Part shown: piece after piece, positions 14,781 through 20,231 of the stretch
Layout: every line of letters starts with the position of its first letter
Position numbering within the stretch: position 1 is the first letter of the stretch
DNA from: a virus
Length of the DNA: 20,400 bases
Strand: one strand, 5' to 3'
Virus record (IMG/VR): IMGVR_UViG_3300045999_002970
Coordinates: 1-20,400 of that record
Notes under the pieces: model-generated
Seen by the model: the letters and a program-made list of their open reading frames with translations, nothing else
Told to the model about the DNA's origin: nothing
Databases searched by the model: none
Made by a program: the position numbers and the translations under genes

Positions 14781-14961
14781 CCCGGACTGGAAGGAGGTCG
14801 GGAGCCACCTTGGGGAGGCGTTCTCGGGGACGATCTCGGAACTGCGCTCCGATAACCCGTCCGGAAAGCCCTTCAAGCCGGTCAGGGGGCCCCTCGGCTT
14901 CTGCATCGACCCCGCTGCCTATCGGCGGAAGCGTCGTCGTAAGGTGGATACCGCGAAATGA
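14752..14961 (+). CDS. Small basic hypothetical protein (69 aa) overlapping the phosphoesterase
   Basis: ATG 14752 lies 29 bases inside the 3' end of the metallophosphoesterase, in another frame, and is preceded by GGGAGG at a good distance. The product starts MPRRRGEYDDPDW, has a central helix (VGSHLGEAFSGTISEL) and ends with RRKRRRKVDTAK. Its stop overlaps the next start (ATGA at 14958-14961), which supports it as a real gene. No family recognised; the basic tail may contact nucleic acid. Confidence 0.62.
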   Translation: MPRRRGEYDDPDWKEVGSHLGEAFSGTISELRSDNPSGKPFKPVRGPLGFCIDPAAYRRKRRRKVDTAK

Positions 14962-15206
14962 CCCAGCCCCTGACGGATGGCACGATCTCGGCCCCGCACC
15001 TCGACACCATGGAAAGTGGTCCCGACTCGTACAGAGGTCCGACGCTGGCAATGATCTATCCCAGCCACAACCGGGAGACGCCGATAGCCGTGGCGGTGCA
15101 GAAGGACGGGGTGCTGACCATCGCGCAGATCACGCTGCAACACGCCGCCGGTCTCGCCGCAACCCTGACGAATCTGGTCGCAACTGAGATCGAGAGGAGA
15201 AGCTGA
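14958..15206 (+). CDS. Small hypothetical protein (82 aa)
   Basis: It starts at ATG 14958 overlapping the preceding stop, and its TGA (15204-15206) overlaps the holin start. A strand region near AMIYPSHN and TPIAVAVQKDGVLTIAQI is followed by a helix (HAAGLAATLTNLVATEIERR). No membrane segment or known motif. Its location directly before the holin suggests a lysis-cassette or late-gene role by context only. Confidence 0.62.
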   Translation: MTQPLTDGTISAPHLDTMESGPDSYRGPTLAMIYPSHNRETPIAVAVQKDGVLTIAQITLQHAAGLAATLTNLVATEIERRS

Positions 15207-15598
15207 TGGGATTCGGAATCGGAGATGCGGTCGCCGCTGGCATCAAGGTGCTGGACAAGTTCATTCCCGACCCTTCGGCTAGGGCCAAGGCAGAGGCTGA
15301 ACTCCGCGATGCCCTGCTCGCTCACGACAGGGCGCAGATCGAGGTCAACAAGGCGGAGGCCGAGACCGGGTCCCTGTTCATCGGTGGCTGGCGACCGGGC
15401 ATTGGCTGGGTCTGTGCGGCTGCCGTGGCCTACACCTACCTCTTTGTCCCCCTCGCGGTGTGGATCGGGTTCCTCATCGGCAAGCCCATCCCCAAGCCCC
15501 CGGTTCTGGATGCCAACCTCTGGGAACTGATGTTCGCGATGCTTGGCTTAGGTGGTCTCAGGACCATCGAGAAGCTGAAGGGAGTGGCCTCCAAGTGA
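15206..15598 (+). CDS. Holin of the three-TM (GTA) family
   Basis: 130 residues. A Gly-rich amphipathic N-terminus (GFGIGDAVAAGIKVLDKFIPD) leads to a charged helix (ARAKAEAELRDALLAHDRAQIEVNKAEA), then the family hallmark GSLFIGGWRPGIGW (55-68). TM segments follow at about 66-91 (possibly two helices) and 104-119 (LWELMFAMLGLGGL). This is the layout of the holin family first noted in gene-transfer agents. It would permeabilise the inner membrane for the endolysin encoded next; the two genes overlap as GTGA. Confidence 0.87.
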   Translation: MGFGIGDAVAAGIKVLDKFIPDPSARAKAEAELRDALLAHDRAQIEVNKAEAETGSLFIGGWRPGIGWVCAAAVAYTYLFVPLAVWIGFLIGKPIPKPPVLDANLWELMFAMLGLGGLRTIEKLKGVASK

Positions 15599-16122
15599 TC
15601 GGCAATTTCCTTGAGTGCCTGAAGGAAGTGCTTCGGCACGAAGGCGGGTACGTCAATCACCCCGCAGATCCGGGCGGGATGACCAACCTCGGCGTCACCA
15701 AGCGAACCTGGGAGGCATTCAAAGGCCGCGAGGTGGACGAATCCACCATGCGCTCCCTGACGGTGGACGATGTCACGCCCCTCTACCGAGACCGCTACTG
15801 GACTGCGGTCAAGGCAGACAGCCTACCCGCTGGCGTTGACCTTGCCGTGTTCGACATCGCCGTCAACTCAGGGCAGAAGCGCGCGGGCATGATCTTGCAG
15901 CAGGCACTCGGGGTGAGCCAGGACGGAGTGATCGGCCCCCGAACGATACAGGCCGCCAGCATTGTCCACGCCAGCGGCCTGATAAACGACATCTGTGACG
16001 CCCGACTGGCCTACCTCAAGTCGCTCCACCATTGGCCTACCTTCGGAAAGGGATGGGGCCGCAGGGTGGAAGCGGTCAGGAAGAAGGCAGTCGAGATGGC
16101 TACTCGACCCGCCACACCCTGA
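15595..16122 (+). CDS. Endolysin, GH108 muramidase with peptidoglycan-binding domain
   Basis: GTG 15595 is chosen as start: it overlaps the holin stop (GTGA), is preceded by AAGGGAG, and gives 175 residues; no ATG stands before the catalytic region. EGGYVNHPADPGGMTNLGVT (16-35) is the glycoside hydrolase 108 signature with E16 as the expected catalytic acid. Residues about 75-90 include DLAVFDIAVNSG, and 95-150 (LGVSQDGVIGPRT) match a peptidoglycan-binding type 3 domain. The enzyme should cleave the glycan backbone of peptidoglycan. No signal peptide or SAR helix is visible, so export depends on the holin. The 3' end overlaps the minus-strand gene by 23 bases. Confidence 0.92.
   Translation: MIGNFLECLKEVLRHEGGYVNHPADPGGMTNLGVTKRTWEAFKGREVDESTMRSLTVDDVTPLYRDRYWTAVKADSLPAGVDLAVFDIAVNSGQKRAGMILQQALGVSQDGVIGPRTIQAASIVHASGLINDICDARLAYLKSLHHWPTFGKGWGRRVEAVRKKAVEMATRPATP
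16090..16108. repeat. Hairpin at the convergent gene ends
   Basis: GTCGAG (16090-16095) and CTCGAC (16103-16108) are perfect inverted arms with a 7-base loop. The TAG stop of the minus-strand gene lies in the loop (16100-16102). No T-run follows on either strand, so it is at best a weak or rho-assisted terminator. Confidence 0.35.
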
Positions 16123-16324
16123 CGCCGGTCCCCCGCACCATCCTCGTCGCAAACTTCCACCCGTGCCGCCTGCCAAAGTTGACTGCTGCGTTGCGGACAT
16201 TGACGCAGGCTCGCTTGTCGCCGGGCGCGAGGAAGCTGTCCCCCGGCTTCATCTTGCTGAACGGGTACTTGGGGCTGCCGACCTGATTGCGGGGGATGGG
16301 TACGGACTCTTCGATCTCGATCAC
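16100..16324 (-). CDS. Small conserved phage protein (74 aa)
   Basis: I choose GTG at 16324 because it overlaps the upstream stop (GTGA) and has GGGAG 6 bases before it; an ATG start at 16387 would overlap the upstream gene by 67 bases. The product has I-E-I-E-E at the start, then KYPFSKMKPGDSF (19-31), KFATR (57-61) and RVWRV (69-73). YPF-x-x-M-x-x-GDSF ... G-x-(R)-V-WR is a pattern I know from many small phage proteins encoded in replication or late clusters, of unknown function. It is the last gene of the minus operon. Confidence 0.72.
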   Translation of the reverse strand: MIEIEESVPIPRNQVGSPKYPFSKMKPGDSFLAPGDKRACVNVRNAAVNFGRRHGWKFATRMVRGTGVRVWRVE

Positions 16325-16644
16325 AGGATTCTCCCTCGCGCATTGGCGCTCATGGTCTGCCAAGCGTCGATCACTCGCTCTCGCCAAGCCCGCTCATGGC
16401 GCAGCTTCTCGGCAACCACGAAGGCATTCCGGCGGTCCTCCAGAGCCTTGCGGTACGCCTCGGATGCGAGTGCCTCTGCCTCCTTGTCGGCGGCGCGGGG
16501 CAACTCGCTCTTGAGGTACTCGGCAGCGTAGACCGTGCGGAGCATGTCGGACGAGAACTCGTAGTCAGCCCTCGCCTCGGCAGCCCGGTCACCGATCCTC
16601 TGGAGTGCGTCCAGATGCCCCTCGATGTCATCCGGCGAGAGCAT
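16321..16644 (-). CDS. Helical hypothetical protein (107 aa)
   Basis: It starts at ATG 16644, overlapping the stop of the preceding gene (ATGA), with GAGG upstream. The product is almost wholly helical and charged (LDALQRIGDRAAEARADYEF, KEAEALASEAYRKALEDRR, LRHERAWRERVIDAW). No Cys or membrane segment. I do not recognise a family. The conserved-looking WRERVIDAWQTM close to the C-terminus may be a packing helix. Both junctions are 4-base overlaps, so translation is likely coupled. Confidence 0.65.
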   Translation of the reverse strand: MLSPDDIEGHLDALQRIGDRAAEARADYEFSSDMLRTVYAAEYLKSELPRAADKEAEALASEAYRKALEDRRNAFVVAEKLRHERAWRERVIDAWQTMSANARGRIL

Positions 16645-16913
16645 CAGAACGGCACCTCGTCATCCATGTCCCGCTGGCGGGTCTGCTGCTGGCCCATGGC
16701 CCGCTGACCCTGGCCCCTCGGGGCGTCCGTGCGCTCCTTGGGCTGGGCGAGGACGATCACGGTCTTTCCGTCATCGCTGCGCCCCGTGGGGACGTAGTCG
16801 AGGTAGAGGGTGTACCCACCGTTCTTGTTCGGGAACGCGGAGCCGACCTTCGTCCAGTAGGTCTTCTGACCGTCCTTGCTCTTCGTCCCGCAGATTGCGT
16901 CAAGCCGTTCCAT
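16644..16913 (-). CDS. Small protein with SSB-like acidic C-terminal tip (89 aa)
   Basis: The N-terminal 55 residues look like a compact beta fold: QKTYWTKVGSAFPNKNGGY (16-34), LYLDYVPTG (36-44) and KTVIVLAQP (50-58). A disordered Gln/Arg/Gly linker follows (59-80) and the chain ends DMDDEVPF (82-89). That layout, with an acidic tip ending in Pro-Phe, copies the C-terminal tail of bacterial SSB, which docks replication and recombination enzymes. The N-terminal part resembles small W-x-x-(I/V)-G-x-AF-x-N-x-(D/N)-G proteins of phages and plasmids, not a standard SSB OB fold by eye. The start overlaps the upstream gene by 14 bases, with GGAG before it. Confidence 0.7.
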   Translation of the reverse strand: MERLDAICGTKSKDGQKTYWTKVGSAFPNKNGGYTLYLDYVPTGRSDDGKTVIVLAQPKERTDAPRGQGQRAMGQQQTRQRDMDDEVPF

Positions 16914-17256
16914 CGCGCTTCTCCTTCATGTCGTTGATGATTTCGGATGCCTTGTCGCTTGTGATGATGTCGAGGACATCGTTATCCCAGTCGAACAAGG
17001 CCACGGCGATATCCTCCTGCGTGATGTTGCCGCCGCAATGCTCGTTGATCGCTTGCGCCGTCAACTCCGTGATGTCACGTTGGATCACATCCCGCCGCTT
17101 CTTGAACACCGTGATCCATGTGTCGATCTCCATGAGTGCTGCATGGCACGCGCGCAGGACCAGCTTCTCTGGCTGCGGGATCGGGTCCATGTCGTAGCGG
17201 CTGCCGTTCTCGATGGCATTCTTCCGCACGACATCGTTCACGTATTCGTCACTCAT
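16900..17256 (-). CDS. Hypothetical protein (118 aa)
   Basis: ATG 17256 lies 8 bases within the preceding gene, with GGAGG upstream. The product starts MSDEYVNDVVRKNAIENG and is mainly helical. IPQPEKLVLRACHAALMEID (26-45) and a helical stretch KKRRDVIQRDITELTAQAI stand out, followed by an acidic region (DIAVALFDWDNDVLDIITSD) and a Lys/Asp tail. There is no motif that I can name. Its place is in the replication-recombination operon between a coiled-coil protein and the SSB-tail protein. Confidence 0.63.
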   Translation of the reverse strand: MSDEYVNDVVRKNAIENGSRYDMDPIPQPEKLVLRACHAALMEIDTWITVFKKRRDVIQRDITELTAQAINEHCGGNITQEDIAVALFDWDNDVLDIITSDKASEIINDMKEKRDGTA

Positions 17257-17572
17257 CCTCTGGATCCTCCTTCAGCACCTCGCGAATCCGTTTAACCTTG
17301 TCGCGAAGGTCTTTTACTTCAAACTCAATATGTGAAATCCCGTAATCAAGGGATGTCGGTCGGTCCGACATTTCATGCAGATCGTCGCGATTCCCTTCGC
17401 AGAAATCTGTCATTGACCATCCAAGTTCTGACAACTCTGCGTGTTGCCTTCCCTGCCATTCTGTCAACTTCTTGACCTCGGCGCGGGCTTTGTCGCGTTC
17501 CGCACGAGCCTCGTCTCTCTCCCTTGCCAGCGTATCAAGCGCCCTCTGGACCGCAGACTCGCTGACACTCAT
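17249..17572 (-). CDS. Coiled-coil hypothetical protein (107 aa)
   Basis: It starts at ATG 17572 in an ATGA overlap, with AAGGAG seven bases before. Residues about 10-45 are a strongly charged heptad coil (ALDTLARERDEARAERDKAR) and a second coil runs from about 83 to the end (EFEVKDLRDKVKRIREVLKE). Between them is a segment with W52, CEGNRDD and a predicted turn. Its DNA is more A/T-rich than neighbouring genes in the middle (about 17300-17420). No known domain. Confidence 0.63.
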   Translation of the reverse strand: MSVSESAVQRALDTLARERDEARAERDKARAEVKKLTEWQGRQHAELSELGWSMTDFCEGNRDDLHEMSDRPTSLDYGISHIEFEVKDLRDKVKRIREVLKEDPEDE

Positions 17573-17913
17573 GATGCACTCCTTTGCGGCTCATGCAGCT
17601 TCTCAAGCCCAGCGGGCCTAGGACCGACTCGGTCAAAGACCAGGCTGTCGAGCTTCTGCATCGCTTGCCTGACGAAATGAGTCATCTCTGCCGAGCCTCC
17701 CATTTCGAACTTTCCGGATTTCATTGCGGCGCCGAGCGTCTCCAGATACTCGCGAGCCGCAACCCGCAACGCATCCAGATCAGCCCGCAGCCGCTCAACC
17801 TCGGCCACCAAGTCCTTTATCTCGTGCTTCAACTCTTTGCTCTTCGCGCGCGATGCTTTGAGCCTCCCTTTGATTTCAGCCTCCTTAACGGCAAGGTCCC
17901 ATTCGTCACTCAT
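17569..17913 (-). CDS. Coiled-coil hypothetical protein (114 aa)
   Basis: ATG 17913 overlaps the ERF-gene stop (ATGA), which fixes this start against longer in-frame options that run into the ERF gene. The product begins MSDEWDLAVKEAEIKG; residues 20-60 form a charged coiled coil (KSKELKHEIKDLVAEVERLR), followed by a helix with EYLETLGAAMKSGKFEMG. The C-terminus is basic. It and the next gene are consecutive coiled-coil proteins downstream of the recombinase; a role as partner is only contextual. Confidence 0.64.
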   Translation of the reverse strand: MSDEWDLAVKEAEIKGRLKASRAKSKELKHEIKDLVAEVERLRADLDALRVAAREYLETLGAAMKSGKFEMGGSAEMTHFVRQAMQKLDSLVFDRVGPRPAGLEKLHEPQRSAS

Positions 17914-18557
17914 GCCCCGCCCTCCCCGTTGTACCCGGCAACCAGCTTGTCCTTGAGTGCCATCAGGGCGGCATAGCCCTGCTCGCTGGCACTCTTCACC
18001 AGCATGATGGCCTCCTTGTTCGCCAGCATGATCTCGGCCAGCGCAGTCGCATCCTGGGCCGCCGACATGGCGTCGTGGATGCGCTTGTATTCGGCGCGGG
18101 GGTCGGGCTTGGACGCCCGAGTGGTCATGTGCTGGACCTGATTGCCGTCTGCGCTGTTCGCGTCGTCGTCCTCCTCGGCGGCGAGGCCAAAGAAGCTGGC
18201 GATCTGATAGCGCCGGGCAAAGGTCATCAGGCTGCCCATCTCCTGCATCTTGACGATGCGGGCGCTGTCGAGCGGCATACAGGTGCTGACCAACCCACCG
18301 CCGCTGTGGAAGAGGCGCAGGCACATGACCATGCCGTCCTCGCGCTTCTCCAGCGTCTGGGTGAAGGCCAGCCCGTTGCTTGCGAGCGGGCCACGGATGC
18401 CGTCGAGGATGCTGTCCAGAGTGGCGTAGGCGAACTTGTACGCCCCACGCTCGCTCTTGACCGACACCTCCCTGTTCTTCGTCGGGTTGCTCATCTTGCC
18501 CTGAGCCGCCGCCAAAGCAGCGTAGAGCAGGGCCTGCTTGTCCAGGTTCTCGTCCAT
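17910..18557 (-). CDS. erf: ERF-family single-strand annealing recombinase
   Basis: I choose ATG 18557, since it has a perfect AAGGAGG six bases upstream and lies one base from the preceding stop; ATG 18584 would overlap the exonuclease gene. The product has 215 residues. YKFAYATLDSILDGIRGPL (40-58), L-F-HSGG (82-87), and QEMGSLMTFARRY (105-117) followed by an acidic EEDDDAN segment are the ERF superfamily core. ERF proteins anneal complementary single strands in phage recombination. The C-terminal ~70 residues are a helical tail. It is paired with the exonuclease encoded just upstream, as in Red/RecET-like modules. Confidence 0.9.
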   Translation of the reverse strand: MDENLDKQALLYAALAAAQGKMSNPTKNREVSVKSERGAYKFAYATLDSILDGIRGPLASNGLAFTQTLEKREDGMVMCLRLFHSGGGLVSTCMPLDSARIVKMQEMGSLMTFARRYQIASFFGLAAEEDDDANSADGNQVQHMTTRASKPDPRAEYKRIHDAMSAAQDATALAEIMLANKEAIMLVKSASEQGYAALMALKDKLVAGYNGEGGA

Positions 18558-18558
18558 G

Positions 18559-19335
18559 TCATCCCTCCTTGATGCGGAGCGCACGACGCTTGTCGCGCGT
18601 CACCGTGATGCCGTGACCAGCAGCGGATCGAACATCCGCAGCCACCAGCTTCTTGATCGTATCAGCGGCCTTGTCGAACTGAGATGCGTAGTTCTTGCAC
18701 ATCAGCCATTCGTGTGCCGCAGATGCCCACTCGTTGTTGCCCGTCATGTCAACGGTTCGTGTTGCCTCGGGTGGGTCGATCTTGACCGCCACGTTGCTCG
18801 GCGGGAGGCGAAGCGTGACGCACTCCCAGAACTCCCTCTCGCGCTCGACCAAGCGCAGCGCATACTCCTCGTTGTACTCGACCTCGACATAGTCCCAGTC
18901 GTTTCCGAAGATGACGGAGAGGAATGCTTTCTTCTTTCCAGCCACCATCATGTTGTGATGCAACTGAGGCTGGTACTTCGGAAGCACATCGGACATCGTC
19001 GCCCGGCCATTCGTGTGCTTGGCCTCGACAATGCCTTCCTCGCAAAGCCCGTCAAGCGTGGCTCGCATGAAACCGACGCTCTCCACCGACACGTTACGCA
19101 TCAGCTTGAGGCCGGTCTTCTTCTCGAACCAGGACAGGTTGAAGTCCTCGGTTGCATTGCCCAGCATGACCTGGAACTTGTCACTCAGGTCTTCCGGTTC
19201 CTTCTGGCCGGTCTTCACCAGCCAGAGGTCGTGGATGCGCTCGGCATCCCCCGACATGATGACGTTGGCATCGGAGCCGCCGATACCCGACCTCCGGGCG
19301 TCGTGCCACTCCTTGGTCTTAGCGATTGGCAACAT
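18559..19335 (-). CDS. YqaJ-family (lambda Exo-like) recombination exonuclease
   Basis: 258 residues from ATG 19335, preceded by AAGGAGG. W10 and RRSGIGGSDA (14-23) form the N-terminal YqaJ motif; LGNATEDF (58-65) carries E63; ATLDG (92-96) holds D95 and VEAKHT (103-108) holds E104 and K106, the D-(x)n-E-x-K catalytic core of the PD-(D/E)XK nucleases; KYQPQLHHNMMV (120-131) follows, as in the family. The length agrees with lambda-type exonucleases (about 226-300). It should resect double-stranded ends 5' to 3' and give 3' single strands for the ERF protein encoded one base downstream. All core residues appear intact. Confidence 0.9.
   Translation of the reverse strand: MLPIAKTKEWHDARRSGIGGSDANVIMSGDAERIHDLWLVKTGQKEPEDLSDKFQVMLGNATEDFNLSWFEKKTGLKLMRNVSVESVGFMRATLDGLCEEGIVEAKHTNGRATMSDVLPKYQPQLHHNMMVAGKKKAFLSVIFGNDWDYVEVEYNEEYALRLVEREREFWECVTLRLPPSNVAVKIDPPEATRTVDMTGNNEWASAAHEWLMCKNYASQFDKAADTIKKLVAADVRSAAGHGITVTRDKRRALRIKEG
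18564..18570 (-). promoter_or_regulatory. RBS that fixes the ERF start
   Basis: AAGGAGG on the minus strand lies six bases before ATG 18557 and inside the last codons of the exonuclease gene. Confidence 0.8.
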
Positions 19336-19339
19336 GGTC

Positions 19340-19346
19340 CCTCCTT
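19340..19346 (-). promoter_or_regulatory. RBS of the exonuclease gene
   Basis: AAGGAGG on the minus strand lies four bases before ATG 19335. The same sequence stands before the ERF gene. Confidence 0.8.
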
Positions 19347-19358
19347 TGTTGCGCGATG

Positions 19359-19387
19359 TTTATGGATCGTATGTCTCAGCCTGTCAA
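19359..19387 (-). promoter_or_regulatory. Sigma70-like promoter for the exonuclease-ERF operon
   Basis: Reading the minus strand, a perfect TTGACA (19387-19382) is followed after exactly 17 bases by CATAAA (19364-19359), matching four of six -10 positions. Transcription would start near 19352, giving a leader of about 17 bases that contains the AAGGAGG of the exonuclease. The -35 element lies within the last codons of the replication-type gene, in one of the few non-coding gaps (40 bases) of this operon. Confidence 0.6.
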
Positions 19388-19981
19388 TGCCTGTTTGGCC
19401 GAGATGCACCGGATTCGTGTCTCCAGCCGGTCTCGCCCGCTCAACCAATGTTCTCGGTCGATTGGGATTGCATCTGGCAGGTTCTCGTTCTTCTCCAAGT
19501 GCGCGCGGACTGCCGCCCAGACCTTTTTCTCAAAGCCATCAAACCCCGGAGCCATGCAGTCCCAAAGTTCTGCCTCGGTGCTGTTGAGCCGCCGCGCAGC
19601 TTCATGCAGTTGCTCTGCGTGGACCTCTCTGGTTCGCTGGAGTAGCTGGCGTTTCAGAACCTGCGCCTGCTTGTTCATCAACACCAGCCCAGCAGCCTCC
19701 GTGTCCTGCTTGTACGCTGGCTCGTCGCTTGCAGCCATCGTGCTGTGTTCGTCCAGCCACCGCTGCTGGTTCAGCCAGGTGCTGGCATGGGCGACGTACT
19801 GGATGTCCTTGCCCCTCATCGCCGCCGCGTAGGCGTGGCAGCCCTTGAGGATGTCAGATGGGGCGATCTTCAGCGCCTTGGTCATCTTGTCCCAGCTTTT
19901 GACCGCAGCCCCCCGCCCGACGCGGCGCGGGTACGACCGCCAGAAGTCCTCAAATGAGGGCTCCCCAAGCATATCGCTCAT
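19376..19981 (-). CDS. Phage replication-type protein (helicase-loader/initiator accessory-like)
   Basis: 201 residues from ATG 19981, which overlaps the microprotein stop (ATGA) and has AGGAG eight bases before. FEDFWRSYPRRVGRGAAVKSW (10-30), an I-L-K-G-C-H-A-Y-A helix (44-52) and YVAHASTWLNQQRWLDE (62-78) form the FW-x-x-YPR-K/R-x-G ... P/H-x-x-TWL-x-x-x-RW pattern seen at the C-terminus of phage replication initiators and organisers. Here it stands at the N-terminus of a short protein without a preceding winged helix. The rest (85-201) is helical with a E-L-W-D-C segment. A role in loading replication enzymes is inferred. Confidence 0.66.
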   Translation of the reverse strand: MSDMLGEPSFEDFWRSYPRRVGRGAAVKSWDKMTKALKIAPSDILKGCHAYAAAMRGKDIQYVAHASTWLNQQRWLDEHSTMAASDEPAYKQDTEAAGLVLMNKQAQVLKRQLLQRTREVHAEQLHEAARRLNSTEAELWDCMAPGFDGFEKKVWAAVRAHLEKNENLPDAIPIDREHWLSGRDRLETRIRCISAKQALTG

Positions 19982-20046
19982 GTCAGCACTCCTAGAGCTA
20001 TGAGAATTGCAGCTAGGAACAGCATGAGTAGCAGCGTCTGTTTCAT
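19978..20046 (-). CDS. Hydrophobic 22-residue microprotein
   Basis: ATG 20046 overlaps the upstream stop (ATGA), and its own TGA (19980-19978) overlaps the next start (ATGA). AAGGA stands just before the start. The product begins MKQTLLLMLFLAA and continues with I-L-I-A-L-G-V-L-T: Lys followed by about 18 hydrophobic residues, a single transmembrane helix or an uncleaved signal-anchor. Both 4-base junctions in phase with neighbours make chance unlikely. Function unknown; a small membrane protein affecting the host envelope, or an ORF whose translation merely couples its neighbours, are both possible. Confidence 0.6.
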   Translation of the reverse strand: MKQTLLLMLFLAAILIALGVLT

Positions 20047-20231
20047 TTCCTTCTACTACCTCGGTATGGGTTGTCCTTCAGATAGCCGGGGCTGACGTTG
20101 CCCTCATCCCACGCCTCGGCCTTGCGCTTGCGGATGAGGCGGTCGATGCGCTCGGCAATCCAGATTTCGTCGGGCCAGTTATCAATCGCCAAGCGTGCGA
20201 GACGTTGTCCATCGGTCTTGCGGCTGGTCAT
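20043..20231 (-). CDS. Small basic hypothetical protein, paralogue of the gene before it (62 aa)
   Basis: ATG 20231 overlaps the upstream stop (ATGA) and is preferred over ATG 20285, which lies inside the upstream gene. Residues 7-10 DGQR, N-W near 17-18, then ERIDRLIRKRKAEAW (26-40) and a basic C-terminus GSRRK. The D-G-x-R-x-A ... N-W ... IDR-(L/I)-IRKR-x-x-EAW series is shared with the partial gene immediately upstream, showing tandem duplication. The R-K-R helix may bind nucleic acid; no family recognised. Confidence 0.66.
   Translation of the reverse strand: MTSRKTDGQRLARLAIDNWPDEIWIAERIDRLIRKRKAEAWDEGNVSPGYLKDNPYRGSRRK

Noticed and set aside
12870-14906. Long open frame (678 codons) on the minus strand opposite the tail-fibre tip, lysis and phosphoesterase genes.
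   Set aside because: It is Arg/His/Pro/Gly-rich without any motif and lies opposite genes with clear motifs (GDPHLD, GNHD). Open antisense frames are expected in G+C-rich coding DNA.
16325-16387. Longer start (ATG 16387) for the 74-aa minus-strand protein.
   Set aside because: It would overlap the upstream gene by 67 bases; GTG 16324 has GGGAG and a GTGA overlap.
17914-18324. Long N-terminal extension of the coiled-coil protein at 17569-17913, in frame through the ERF gene.
   Set aside because: The extension is an Arg/Gln/Gly-rich shadow of the ERF gene; ATG 17913 is coupled to the ERF stop.
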